Below, one piece after another: positions 26,295 to 34,142 of a DNA stretch of 64,000 bases. The notes under the pieces are model-generated. The model saw nothing but the letters and a program-made list of their open reading frames with translations. It did not search any database and was not told where the DNA came from. The translations under genes and the position numbers were made by a program. Position 1 is the stretch's first letter, and every line of letters starts with the position of its first letter. The DNA comes from Poriferisodalis sp965214215 (lineage in GTDB: Bacteria; Actinomycetota; Acidimicrobiia; Acidimicrobiales; Poriferisodalaceae), in the NCBI RefSeq assembly GCF_965214215.1, contig NZ_CBDCBD010000003.1, forward strand, positions 2,914,001 through 2,978,000, written 5' to 3'.

Positions 26295-27134
26295 TCAGGC
26301 AGCGATCGGACAGCCCTTCAACGTGATGCGATGCATCAGACGGGTCTCGCCCCGGTAGTCGTTGAGTGCCTTGTGCCAGGTGCAGCGGTTGTCCCAGATG
26401 GCGACGGAGCCCGGCTCCCACGAGAACCGATAGGTGAATTCGACGCTCGAGCCGTGCTCGAACAGATACTCCAGCAACGGCCGGCTCTCCCGCTCGGTCC
26501 AGCCCTCGAAACGCGTCGTGAACGAGCGGTTGACATACAGCACCGGACGGCCGCTGACGGGATGAGAGATGACCACCGGGTGCACGACATCGGGACCGAA
26601 CGGATACTCGTCCTTGAAGCGCTCGGTACGTTCCGCCTCAGGCATCTTCGACAACCCGACACCGAACGCCTCGTAGGACGAATGCACCGCTCGCAGTCCC
26701 CGCAGCGTTTCCTTCATACCGTCGGACAGCGCGTCATAGGCGGCATACATCGAGCTGAATGCCGTGTCGCCGCCACGCGACGGCAGCTGGCGGGCGACGA
26801 GTATCGAGCCGAGCGCAGGGGCTTCCTCATAGGAATGATCGGTGTGCCACGCCTCGCCGATCACGTAGGTGTTCTCTGGGCGCGTGCGCACCTCGGCAAT
26901 CTGGGGATACATCTCGTTGGGCGAGAAGAACGCGTTGACGTCAATCTCCCCGAGCGATTCAGCAAATGCGATATGGGCTTCGGGCGGCACGTCTTGGTCG
27001 CGGAAGAAGAGCACGCCATGCTCGCCGAGCGCTTCGATCAGCGTGTCGGACGCGTCGGCGTCGAGCTTGCCGAGTTCCAGGCCCGACACGAATGCCCCGA
27101 GCGCGGCGCCGGTCGGTTCGATGTCGATCCCCAT
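26295..27134 (-). CDS. TauD/TfdA family Fe(II)/2-oxoglutarate dioxygenase
   Basis: A 279-residue dioxygenase, second of this family in the cluster. Iron ligands His97-Asp99 (EAWHTDHSYEEAP), distal His in WDNRCTWHKALND, and Arg in RLMHRITLKG. The protein starts MGIDIEPTGAALGAFVSGLEL, typical of TauD-like enzymes. It resembles the dioxygenase at 20631 in all motifs but differs enough across the chain to be an older paralogue. It lies on the minus strand with the sulfatase remnant directly downstream, so an intact arylsulfatase may once have been co-transcribed. Substrate is unknown. Confidence 0.9.
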   Translation of the reverse strand: MGIDIEPTGAALGAFVSGLELGKLDADASDTLIEALGEHGVLFFRDQDVPPEAHIAFAESLGEIDVNAFFSPNEMYPQIAEVRTRPENTYVIGEAWHTDHSYEEAPALGSILVARQLPSRGGDTAFSSMYAAYDALSDGMKETLRGLRAVHSSYEAFGVGLSKMPEAERTERFKDEYPFGPDVVHPVVISHPVSGRPVLYVNRSFTTRFEGWTERESRPLLEYLFEHGSSVEFTYRFSWEPGSVAIWDNRCTWHKALNDYRGETRLMHRITLKGCPIAA

Positions 27135-27193
27135 GTCTCAAGGTCTACTGAGGTCGCCTTGGCGCGTCAAACCCTTGCCGTTCCGCCATCGAG

Positions 27194-27961
27194 CTACATA
27201 TCGATGGCGTTGCGTGTGGCCTCGACGGACTCGCCGAACGATGCCAGCTCCCCGGGCGACAGTACGCCAAAATATGGCTCCAAGCAGCGCTCAGTGAGCG
27301 CTTCCGCCTCGAGCCGGGCCTGCCGAACTTCGTTGGGGTCACGGAACGGCCCAGTGAAGCCCATCTGTTCGGCATAGCCAGGCCCGGTGCGCGGCGGCGC
27401 ATTGGTGCTGGCGAGGATCGCGTCAAGCGGCGTCAGACCACAGGCGATGATGGCGTTCAGGTGCGCGGCGCCACGCATCTCGCGCAGCAGATGCGTGGTG
27501 AGCGCCACCCGGGCGCCCAGCGATTCCGGTTGGGGCATCGCGCGCCAGCCGGCGAACAGCGCACCCAGCGAGGCGGGTGCAGCATCGGCGATCCGGCGGC
27601 CCAGGGTGTCGATGAGCTCCAAGCGTCCAGGATCGAAACGGGTGAGCTCGGCGTCGCCCCATGTGGTGATCCGCGACATGTAGTGCTCAGCGACCTGCCA
27701 ATGGGTCATGTCCCTGGGAAGATGGGTCCAAGCTTCGTGCACATGCTGGGGTGCGTGGAAGGCGATAGCGCCGGCTGCCACCTCCGGCGTGGCGCTGCCG
27801 ATCACTCCCGCTCGCCCGACGATCCAGAACTCACGTCCGCTGCGCATGCCGATCTGAACGCCGTACTCCCCGGTGGCTTCCGCCATCATCCAGCCACGTG
27901 TGAACTGCTGGATGGGCTTGAAGACCCTCGCAATCGTCTCGGACGCCGTCGCCGTCGCCAT
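27194..27961 (-). CDS. SCO6745-family protein (HTH_67-like)
   Basis: The 255-residue protein fits the actinobacterial SCO6745 family: an N-terminal helical part, the block GRAGVIGSATPEVAAGAIAFH followed by a His-containing turn, LREMRGAAHLNAIIACGLTPL in the middle, and a C-terminal winged-helix-like region. The family's function is not established. ATG 27961 follows AAGGGACCTGCA, an acceptable ribosome site. It lies 59 bases upstream of the TauD gene on the same strand, so it could be co-transcribed with it. Recognition rests on remembered family patterns; confidence in function is nil. Confidence 0.65.
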   Translation of the reverse strand: MATATASETIARVFKPIQQFTRGWMMAEATGEYGVQIGMRSGREFWIVGRAGVIGSATPEVAAGAIAFHAPQHVHEAWTHLPRDMTHWQVAEHYMSRITTWGDAELTRFDPGRLELIDTLGRRIADAAPASLGALFAGWRAMPQPESLGARVALTTHLLREMRGAAHLNAIIACGLTPLDAILASTNAPPRTGPGYAEQMGFTGPFRDPNEVRQARLEAEALTERCLEPYFGVLSPGELASFGESVEATRNAIDM

Positions 27962-28019
27962 TGCAGGTCCCTTCGTCTAGTCCGCTTCGCGGCCCCTGTC
28001 TCGGCGGCATTATAAGAAA

Positions 28020-28130
28020 ATGCACCCCTACGAATCCCTGATGCGACGCTACTTCGACGCCTACAACAGAGCCGACCGCAAAGGCCTGATCGAGTCGCCG
28101 CTGAATTGTCGACAATTTCGGCCTCGCTAG
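28020..28130 (+). pseudogene. N-terminal fragment of a SnoaL-like (NTF2-fold) protein
   Basis: Thirty-six codons starting MHPYESLMRRYFDAYNRAD match the first helices of SnoaL-like small proteins, which are normally 110-150 residues. The match ends after about 25 residues (GLIE) and a stop follows. The rest of the domain is absent, so this is a truncated remnant. A TATAAG box lies just before the ATG. It is divergent from the SCO6745-family gene and upstream of the TetR gene at 28143. Confidence 0.5.
28104..28117. promoter_or_regulatory. 14-bp perfect palindrome upstream of tetR, candidate operator
   Basis: AATTGTCGACAATT lies 25 bases before the start codon of the TetR gene at 28143, inside the SnoaL-like remnant. 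Position and symmetry suit autoregulation by the adjacent TetR protein. I did not see a second copy in the window. Confidence 0.45.
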
Positions 28131-28142
28131 CGTGGTGGAGCA

Positions 28143-28802
28143 ATGTCGATCACTGAATTTCCGATGCTCGGCGAGGCCGCGAACCTCGATGACGCCGAAC
28201 TGGGCAAGCGCGAGCGCAACAAGCTCGACAAGCGGCGTCGCATCGTGGCGGCAGCCACCGCGCTGTTCCAGGAGAAGGGGTTCGAGGACACCACGACAGC
28301 AGAGATCGCGAAGGCCGCAGGGATCGGCGCCGGCACGCTGTACCTCTACGTCGAGTCGAAGGAGGATCTGCTCGTCAGCGCCTTTCTTAACGTTGCCGGC
28401 GGAGCGTGGACCAAGGCGTTTGAACTTGTCGATCCCGAGGCAGAACTCGTCGATCTGGTCATGACGCTGTTGCTGCACGTCACTAAACACCACGAAGCGG
28501 ATCTCCGCTTGGCACGTTCATTCTTCAAGGAGCTCCCGTTCGTCAGCGAATCCGGGCTCGCGGACGCGAACACACTGGTCGATTCGTTTCTTACGCGACT
28601 CGCCGATCTGTTCGAGGAGGCCAGCGCGAATGGCAAACTCGCTCCAGACGTTCCGAAGGACTGGTTGGCCCTCAACATCTACGCGCAATGGCAACTCTGT
28701 ATGCGCCGCCTGGTCACCGGCAGACTCTCGTATGCCGAGATGGCTGCGCAACTCGACCAGTGCCTGCGAGTCTCCTTATGGGGGTTGACGGCCGAACGGT
28801 GA
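28143..28802 (+). CDS. TetR family transcriptional regulator
   Basis: A 219-residue repressor-type protein. The helix-turn-helix lies at about residues 35-75: RRRIVAAATALFQEKGFEDT, TTAEIAKAAGIGAGTLYLYV. The remaining helices form the ligand-binding and dimerisation part. It has a 25-residue N-terminal extension before the usual start of the domain. ATG 28143 has GGTGGAG five bases upstream. It is convergent with the LLM gene at 28820 and downstream of a 14-bp palindrome it may bind. Targets may include the SCO6745-TauD genes across the divergent gap. Confidence 0.92.
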   Translation: MSITEFPMLGEAANLDDAELGKRERNKLDKRRRIVAAATALFQEKGFEDTTTAEIAKAAGIGAGTLYLYVESKEDLLVSAFLNVAGGAWTKAFELVDPEAELVDLVMTLLLHVTKHHEADLRLARSFFKELPFVSESGLADANTLVDSFLTRLADLFEEASANGKLAPDVPKDWLALNIYAQWQLCMRRLVTGRLSYAEMAAQLDQCLRVSLWGLTAER

Positions 28803-28819
28803 GTCTTTTCTCGTAGGAC

Positions 28820-29707
28820 TCAGGCAGCCTTCACGACCGGACCCACGGCATCCAAGCATTGACGCATGATCGCGACGATCTCGGCTGGGGAGTCTCCAGC
28901 GGCGAAGACCTTGAGATGGGTCGCGCCGAGATCGCGGTACGCCTCGGCAAGGTCGACCCAGCGGGCCGGATCGTCGTCGGGCCGGGTCCGGATGGCGCAT
29001 TCGATGCCCAGCTCCTCAGGGTCTCGCCCGGCGTCGCGTGCATAGGCCTTGACCCGGTCGAGAATCGGCTCGAGGTCCGCCGGTGGGAACTGCGGCATCC
29101 AGCCGTCGGCCATGCGGCCGATTCGCTCCAGCACTCGTTCGTTCACGAAACCGAAGTACGAGCCCATCCAGATCGGGATAGGACGCTGTATCGGCATCGG
29201 GTTGAGCCCGACCCGGTCGAGGTTGTGCCACTGGCCCTGGTACGTGACGTGCTCGGAGGTCCAGTAGTGACGAAGCACCTCCACCTGCTCCTCGATGCGT
29301 CGGCCACGGTTGGTGAACGCCTCGTTCAGCGCCTCGTACTCCATCCAGTTACGCCCGATGCCCACGCCGAGACGCAGGCGGCCGCCTGAGAGCAGATCCA
29401 GCTCGGCGCACTGCTTGGCAACCAAGGTGGTTTGGCGCTGAGGCAGCAGCAGGACTCCCGTCGCAAGCTCGACGCGCTCGGTCACGGCCGCGATGAAGCT
29501 CAGGTACACGAGCGGCTCGTGAACTCCCGTGGTTGAGGTGTGCACCCTCTGGTCTCCGGCCCGGTCGGGATGGCCGCCGATCACGTGATCGTTGGTCGAG
29601 ATGCCGTCGAAACCGGCGGCTTCCAGCTCATGCACAAGACCGCGGATCACTCCCCAGTCCGTCCCCATGTTGATGTTGCCGAAAGCCGCGCCCAGTCGCA
29701 TGGTCAC
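28820..29707 (-). CDS. LLM class oxidoreductase, F420-dependent type
   Basis: A 295-residue TIM-barrel protein of the luciferase-like family. Seen: EAAGFDGISTNDHVIG near residue 35, ATGVLLLPQRQTTLVAKQ, the signature GGRLRLGVGIGRNWMEYEAL, and IPIWMGSYF. Such proteins use F420 or reduced FMN to oxidise or monooxygenate small substrates. The start is given as GTG 29707; ATG 29701 two codons later is equally possible and neither has a clear ribosome site. It is 40 bases downstream of the HpaB-type gene on the same strand, suggesting co-transcription. Confidence 0.88.
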   Translation of the reverse strand: MTMRLGAAFGNINMGTDWGVIRGLVHELEAAGFDGISTNDHVIGGHPDRAGDQRVHTSTTGVHEPLVYLSFIAAVTERVELATGVLLLPQRQTTLVAKQCAELDLLSGGRLRLGVGIGRNWMEYEALNEAFTNRGRRIEEQVEVLRHYWTSEHVTYQGQWHNLDRVGLNPMPIQRPIPIWMGSYFGFVNERVLERIGRMADGWMPQFPPADLEPILDRVKAYARDAGRDPEELGIECAIRTRPDDDPARWVDLAEAYRDLGATHLKVFAAGDSPAEIVAIMRQCLDAVGPVVKAA

Positions 29708-29747
29708 ATTCTCGCGGAACGCCTACCGGAACGATGCGACCCTGCCG

Positions 29748-31223
29748 CTACGACCAGTCGGGCCAGGCGAGTCGCTCCGAGCCCTGCGGTGGCTGCAGGA
29801 CCCGGGCCACCATCTTCACTGCATCTTCCTTGTCGTAGAACTGGTAGTTCAAGCCCTTCATCCGCTGGGTATCGCCGAAGAAAAAGCGCTCGTACAGCTC
29901 CTGGCGTCCACCCCAGCCGGTCCCGCAGATATCCCAAGCCATCCGGAACAGGGCAACTTTGTCTTTCGCCTCCTGGGAGACACCCTGGTAGTAGCGATCG
30001 ACCGCCAGCTCGGCCATCTCCAAGCTGGCCTCCTGCGGCAGCGAGACGTACCCGCCGCCGCCGAGCTGGATGATGTGGTCGATGATGCGGGGATACACCT
30101 CGGGGTACAGCCGCAAGGCCGCCTGGATGGCGCTCTCGTTGGCGTAATAGAGCCCGTTGTCGGGGTTCAGCTCGGCCCCCTCGACGGCCGCAATCGCTAG
30201 CGACTCCATGGTGTGCAGCCACATCAAGATGTCCCCGAGGCGGTCCTGCACGTTGACGAACTGCGAGATCTGCGACGACTCCGCCATCAGGTGCGCCAGC
30301 CCGAAGAGGAACCGCGTCTTGGCCACGTTCTTCACGATGACGTGATGGCCGAGCGATTGGAAGAACTTCATCCCGAACAGCGACAGGTTGTGGACCTCGA
30401 CGTCGTTGCAGATGAACACGTCCTCCCACGGGATGAAGGCGTCCTCCCAGATCGCAAGAGCATCCATCTCCTCGAACCGGCCGGTGAGGGGACGGTCGAA
30501 GTGCGAGCGCTCCGGGTCGAGCTTGTCCCGGCACATCCACTTGAGGTTGGGGTGGTTGACCTTGCAGGTGAAGCCGAGGGCGTACATCTCGTCACCGTTG
30601 CCTTCGAGGCCCAGCGGTGCGCCGAAGCTCAGATTCTCCTCGCAGAAGGGAGCGAGCGTGCCGACCATTCGGGCGCCAGTGACGACGATTCCGTCGTCGT
30701 TGGTGTCGACGATGCCGGCGTTGACGAACTTTTCCTGCTCGGCAATTGGCGTGAAGCGGTCGGTCATCGGGTTCACGAACGTGTGGGTCATGCAGATGTC
30801 ATTGCGGCGGCAATGCAGGTACCTCTCGTAGGCGTTCTTGGCGAACCGCTCGTCGTGCATTCCCCAGACGTGGCCCGTGTTGCCTATCGCCATCATGCAG
30901 GCGTTCATGTAGTCGGGCGCCCGGCCCATGAGCCCGCCGGTCACCTCTGACCACACGCCGAACGCCGCTGCCCGCTGGCGCAAGTCATCTCTGGATCGAG
31001 GCTCGATGAACGACACGTGAGCCCGGTCGCCATCGGGGGTCTCGTAAGTGACGATGTCTTTGAGCTCGGGCAGGTGCTGCATGTCGTAGTACTGCGCGAC
31101 GGTGAGCGCTGTGTTGCGCAGCCCCGGCTCGGCCGACGCGTCGGTCACGAGATGACCGTCGTAGTAGACCTGCCGCCCATCGGCAAGTGTTGAGAGATAC
31201 TCCTCGCCAGTCTTGAGCCCCAT
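29748..31223 (-). CDS. 4-hydroxyphenylacetate 3-monooxygenase (HpaB) family oxygenase
   Basis: The 491-residue protein matches the HpaB family, FADH2-using aromatic hydroxylases with an acyl-CoA dehydrogenase-like fold. Visible: the N-terminal GEEYLSTLADGRQVYYDG, THTFVNPMTDR, GARMVGTLAPF, FIPWEDVFICND, and QLGGGGYVSLPQ near the C-terminus. Some members are 4-hydroxybutyryl-CoA dehydratase-like, but those carry conserved iron-sulfur cysteines not apparent here. The flavin reductase partner (HpaC) is not in the window. Start ATG 31223 lacks a strong ribosome site (GGGGGGAGCGAG upstream is usable). It is divergent from the CoA-transferase at 31553 and shares the 329-base gap carrying two similar inverted repeats. 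Confidence 0.88.
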   Translation of the reverse strand: MGLKTGEEYLSTLADGRQVYYDGHLVTDASAEPGLRNTALTVAQYYDMQHLPELKDIVTYETPDGDRAHVSFIEPRSRDDLRQRAAAFGVWSEVTGGLMGRAPDYMNACMMAIGNTGHVWGMHDERFAKNAYERYLHCRRNDICMTHTFVNPMTDRFTPIAEQEKFVNAGIVDTNDDGIVVTGARMVGTLAPFCEENLSFGAPLGLEGNGDEMYALGFTCKVNHPNLKWMCRDKLDPERSHFDRPLTGRFEEMDALAIWEDAFIPWEDVFICNDVEVHNLSLFGMKFFQSLGHHVIVKNVAKTRFLFGLAHLMAESSQISQFVNVQDRLGDILMWLHTMESLAIAAVEGAELNPDNGLYYANESAIQAALRLYPEVYPRIIDHIIQLGGGGYVSLPQEASLEMAELAVDRYYQGVSQEAKDKVALFRMAWDICGTGWGGRQELYERFFFGDTQRMKGLNYQFYDKEDAVKMVARVLQPPQGSERLAWPDWS

Positions 31224-31292
31224 CTCGCTCCCCCCGCTTCTGAATGCCTCTGCTTTGCCTGTCTCCGGTTGACTGCCCGGAGCTAGACCGAG

Positions 31293-31310
31293 AACTGACT
31301 CTAGTCAGTT
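31293..31310. promoter_or_regulatory. Inverted repeat AACTGACT-N2-AGTCAGTT, candidate operator copy 1
   Basis: Perfect eight-base arms with a two-base spacer, 70 bases upstream of the HpaB-type start. It shares the core GACTNNAGTCAG with copy 2 located exactly 60 bases away centre to centre (about six helical turns on the same face). This is TetR-style geometry. Confidence 0.5.
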
Positions 31311-31356
31311 TTCTCGGCTGCACTCAATGGAGAGCTGTCTGCGTCGATCTGGAACC

Positions 31357-31368
31357 GACTGCAGTCAG
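31357..31368. promoter_or_regulatory. Inverted repeat GACTGCAGTCAG, candidate operator copy 2
   Basis: The ten-base perfect palindrome GACTGCAGTC followed by AG repeats the core of copy 1 (GACTNNAGTCAG). It lies about 185 bases before the CoA-transferase start. Paired sites suggest control of both divergent genes by one regulator, perhaps the TetR protein at 28143. Confidence 0.45.
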
Positions 31369-31552
31369 AATCACCGATCCGCTGCTCAGACGTATCGATT
31401 CGATCGAGGCCCCGACAGCCAGCAGCATGGAACGAGCCTCCAGCGCTGCACACAACCCAATGCCCGGGCGGTGTGCGGTGCACTCCAAAGAAGCAACCGC
31501 CTTCGGGTTATCGTCCTGCGAATGGCCACAGGCAACATCGTCTAGAGGTGAG

Positions 31553-32740
31553 ATGAGTACGAGCGAGGACGTGACAGGTCCGCTGGCGGGGATTCGGGTG
31601 CTTGACCTGTCGTCGGTGCTCATGGGTCCGGCTGCCACTCGCACGCTCGGAGATCTTGGCGCTGATGTCATCTTTGTGGAGCCGGCCAAGGGCGACCGAA
31701 ACCGCACCATGGGGTCCGGCCCCGTCGAGGAGTTCTCGGGAATCGCACTCAATCTGCTGCGCAACAAGCGGAGCATTTCCGTCGATCTCAAGCAGCCCCG
31801 TGGCAGCCAGGCCTTCCTCGATATCGCCACCACCTGCGACGTGATGATCACCAACCTTCGCCCCGGACCGCTGCAGCGGCTCGGGTTGCACTATGAGGCA
31901 GTCCGGGACGTCCGCAACGACATCGTGTTCTGCCGGGCCCACGGCTACCCGTCATCCAGCGAGCAGGCGAATGCTCCTGCATACGACGACATCATCCAGT
32001 CGGCCAGCGGCGTCGGCGATCTCTTCCGGCGCATGGGCGCCGAGCCGATGCTGCTGCCCAGCCTCGTGGCCGACAAGGTCTGCGGCCTGACCATTGCGAA
32101 CTCGGTGGCAGCGGCACTTTTTCATCGAGCTCAGACTGGGCAGGGGCAGTGCATTGAGGTCCCGATGGTCGACGTGATGCGAGCGTTTGTGCTCACCGAG
32201 CACGGCTCGGGCGCAATCTCCGAACCTCCCGTGGCGGACGCCGGCTACGCCCGCATCCTCACGCCGGAGCGTCGGCCTCAGCGGACCGCCGACGGCTGGA
32301 TCAACATCCTGCCCTACGACCATTCGCACTACGTCGCGCTCTTCGAAGCCGGCGGGCGGCCCGATCTAGCAGCCGATGAACGCTTCGCAACGCCCATCGA
32401 GCGCGTCACACACAGCGACAGCCTGTATCGCGACGTCGCAACGGTGCTCACCCAGCGCACGACGGCCGATTGGCTGGAATTCTGCGAAGAGCACGGGATA
32501 CCTGCAACTGAGGCAGCCACCCTCGACGAGCTCATCGACCAGCTTCCGATCGACGAGCATCCCGTGGCCGGCCCGTTCCGGGTCATCCCGCCTCCCGAGC
32601 AGTTCTCCGAGACGCCACCCAGCATCCGGCGACCTGCACCAGGCATCGGCGAGCACGGACGCGAGATCCTGACTGAGATCGGCTACGACACTGCCGAGAT
32701 CGACAGCCTCATCGACGCAGGCGTCGTCACCGTGCCCTGA
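31553..32740 (+). CDS. CaiB/BaiF family CoA-transferase (class III)
   Basis: A 395-residue class III CoA-transferase. N-terminal LAGIRVLDLSSVLMGPAATRTLGDLGADVIFVEP, catalytic Asp in APAYDDIIQSASG, TGQGQCIEVPM, and C-terminal GEHGREILTEIGYD. ATG 31553 follows AGAGGTGAG, a good site; the open frame upstream into the intergenic region is discounted. It differs clearly from the CaiB-type protein at 10588. Context (HpaB, LLM genes) suggests activation of an aromatic or branched acid as a CoA thioester, but the substrate is unknown. Confidence 0.9.
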   Translation: MSTSEDVTGPLAGIRVLDLSSVLMGPAATRTLGDLGADVIFVEPAKGDRNRTMGSGPVEEFSGIALNLLRNKRSISVDLKQPRGSQAFLDIATTCDVMITNLRPGPLQRLGLHYEAVRDVRNDIVFCRAHGYPSSSEQANAPAYDDIIQSASGVGDLFRRMGAEPMLLPSLVADKVCGLTIANSVAAALFHRAQTGQGQCIEVPMVDVMRAFVLTEHGSGAISEPPVADAGYARILTPERRPQRTADGWINILPYDHSHYVALFEAGGRPDLAADERFATPIERVTHSDSLYRDVATVLTQRTTADWLEFCEEHGIPATEAATLDELIDQLPIDEHPVAGPFRVIPPPEQFSETPPSIRRPAPGIGEHGREILTEIGYDTAEIDSLIDAGVVTVP

Positions 32741-32905
32741 CATACATCGAAATCCAACCAAGAGCGAGGCAGGCCCATCACTACGGTCGCGGGAGAGCCA
32801 GCCCCCGGTTGCTACCCATGAGGGGCTGCTCTGCCAACGTCGGGGCGGCTGGCCTCTGCGAGTCAGCGCAACAAGCTGCCCATGATGGCGATGGCCGGGC
32901 TTCGG

Positions 32906-32911
32906 TAGGGT
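32906..32911 (+). promoter_or_regulatory. -10-like box before a leaderless-style GTG start
   Basis: TAGGGT lies seven bases before GTG 32919 of the LLM gene, so transcription would begin at or next to the start codon. No ribosome-binding site is present, consistent with a leaderless message. Confidence 0.35.
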
Positions 32912-32918
32912 CCCGACG

Positions 32919-34142
32919 GTGAAGTTCGCAGCGTTTCTGGCACCACACCATCTCCCCGGCGAGAGCCCGGCGCTGCAGCTGCAGCGGGATCTCGACTTGG
33001 TCGCGCAGCTCGACCGTCTCGGCTATGACGAGTTCTGGTGCGGTGAGCACCACTCGACCGGCTGGGAGACCATCGGCTCGCCCGAGATGTTCCTGGCCGG
33101 CGCCGCCATGCGCACCGGTCGCATCAAGCTCGGCACCGGAGTCACCTCGATCCCCTATCACCACCCTTTCCACGTTGCCCAGCGCATTGTCCAGCTCGAC
33201 CAGATGAGCCTCGGGCGGGCAATGCTCGGCACCGGGCCAGGCGCGTTGCCGTCTGACGCTCACACGCTGGGCATCGACCCGATGCTGTTGCGAGACCGCC
33301 AGGACGAGGCGATCCCGGTCGTCAAGCGGCTGCTTGCCGGCGGCGAACGTTTCACCTATGAGTGCGACTGGTTCTCGCTGTATGACGCCAAGCTGCAGAT
33401 CCTGCCGTACCAGCACGAGATACCGATGACGACGGCATCGATGATCAGCCCGTCGGGCATGACCCTCGCCGGCAAGTACGGCATGGGTGTGCTGTCAATC
33501 GGGTCGATGTCGACCGAGGGTTTGGCATCGCTGCCGCTGCAGTGGAGCTTCGCCGAAGAGGCCGCCGCCAAGCACGACCAGGTCGTGGACCGTGCCAATT
33601 GGCGGGTGATGTTCAACTTCCACGTGGCGCTCACCCGCGACCAGGCGCGGCGCGATGTCGAGCACGGGCTGTTGCGGTGGCACAACGAGTACAACGTCGA
33701 CACGCTGCAGCGCCCGGGCCTCGAACACCTCGGCTCGACGGCCGACGCCATCGACTTCTACGCCAACCCAGACACCGCGGCGGGCGTCATCGGCACACCC
33801 GACGACCTCATCGAGAACATCCTGCGAATGCAAGAGATCACCGGCGGGTTCGGTGTGATGATGGGTTTCGTCAACGACTGGGCCGAGCCCGAGGCCATGT
33901 TCCGCAGCTGGGACCTGGTGGCACGCCACGTCATGCCCGCCGTAAAGGACCAGCTCGCGCCGATGCAGGAATCGAACGAGTTCGTGATTGAGAACCGGGA
34001 GTACTTCGACCGGGCAGGCAAGGCGATTCTGGCGAAGATCTTCGAGAACAAGCGGGCCGCCGAAGCGCTCAAGGGTGCCGGCACCCCCAAGGGCGGCTTC
34101 ACGCCCCGGGTCGGCGCTGACGAAACAGAGGGATCGAACTAG
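32919..34142 (+). CDS. LLM class flavin-dependent monooxygenase (luciferase/limonene-monooxygenase-like)
   Basis: The 407-residue protein resembles the longer LLM monooxygenases. It starts MKFAAFLAPHHLPGES, has LVAQLDRLGYDEFWCGEHHSTGWE (the alpha-type luciferase EHH motif), ASMISPSGMTLAGKYGMGVLSIGS for the flavin phosphate, and a 60-residue charged C-terminal extension after the barrel. Expected reaction is oxygen insertion using FMNH2. GTG 32919 is the start; a TAGGGT box seven bases upstream suggests a leaderless transcript. Its stop codon overlaps the stop of the convergent CoxL-like gene by three bases. Confidence 0.88.
   Translation: MKFAAFLAPHHLPGESPALQLQRDLDLVAQLDRLGYDEFWCGEHHSTGWETIGSPEMFLAGAAMRTGRIKLGTGVTSIPYHHPFHVAQRIVQLDQMSLGRAMLGTGPGALPSDAHTLGIDPMLLRDRQDEAIPVVKRLLAGGERFTYECDWFSLYDAKLQILPYQHEIPMTTASMISPSGMTLAGKYGMGVLSIGSMSTEGLASLPLQWSFAEEAAAKHDQVVDRANWRVMFNFHVALTRDQARRDVEHGLLRWHNEYNVDTLQRPGLEHLGSTADAIDFYANPDTAAGVIGTPDDLIENILRMQEITGGFGVMMGFVNDWAEPEAMFRSWDLVARHVMPAVKDQLAPMQESNEFVIENREYFDRAGKAILAKIFENKRAAEALKGAGTPKGGFTPRVGADETEGSN

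Larger units (their letters stand above)
31224..31552. other. 329-base divergent intergenic region
   Basis: This is the longest stretch without a gene. Apart from two related inverted repeats (listed separately) it contains no coding potential that I can support. It must hold the promoters for the HpaB-type gene (leftward) and the CoA-transferase gene (rightward). Confidence 0.6.

Noticed and set aside
29748..31223. 4-hydroxybutyryl-CoA dehydratase
   Set aside because: It shares the HpaB fold, but the conserved iron-sulfur cysteine pattern is not evident, so HpaB-type monooxygenase is preferred.
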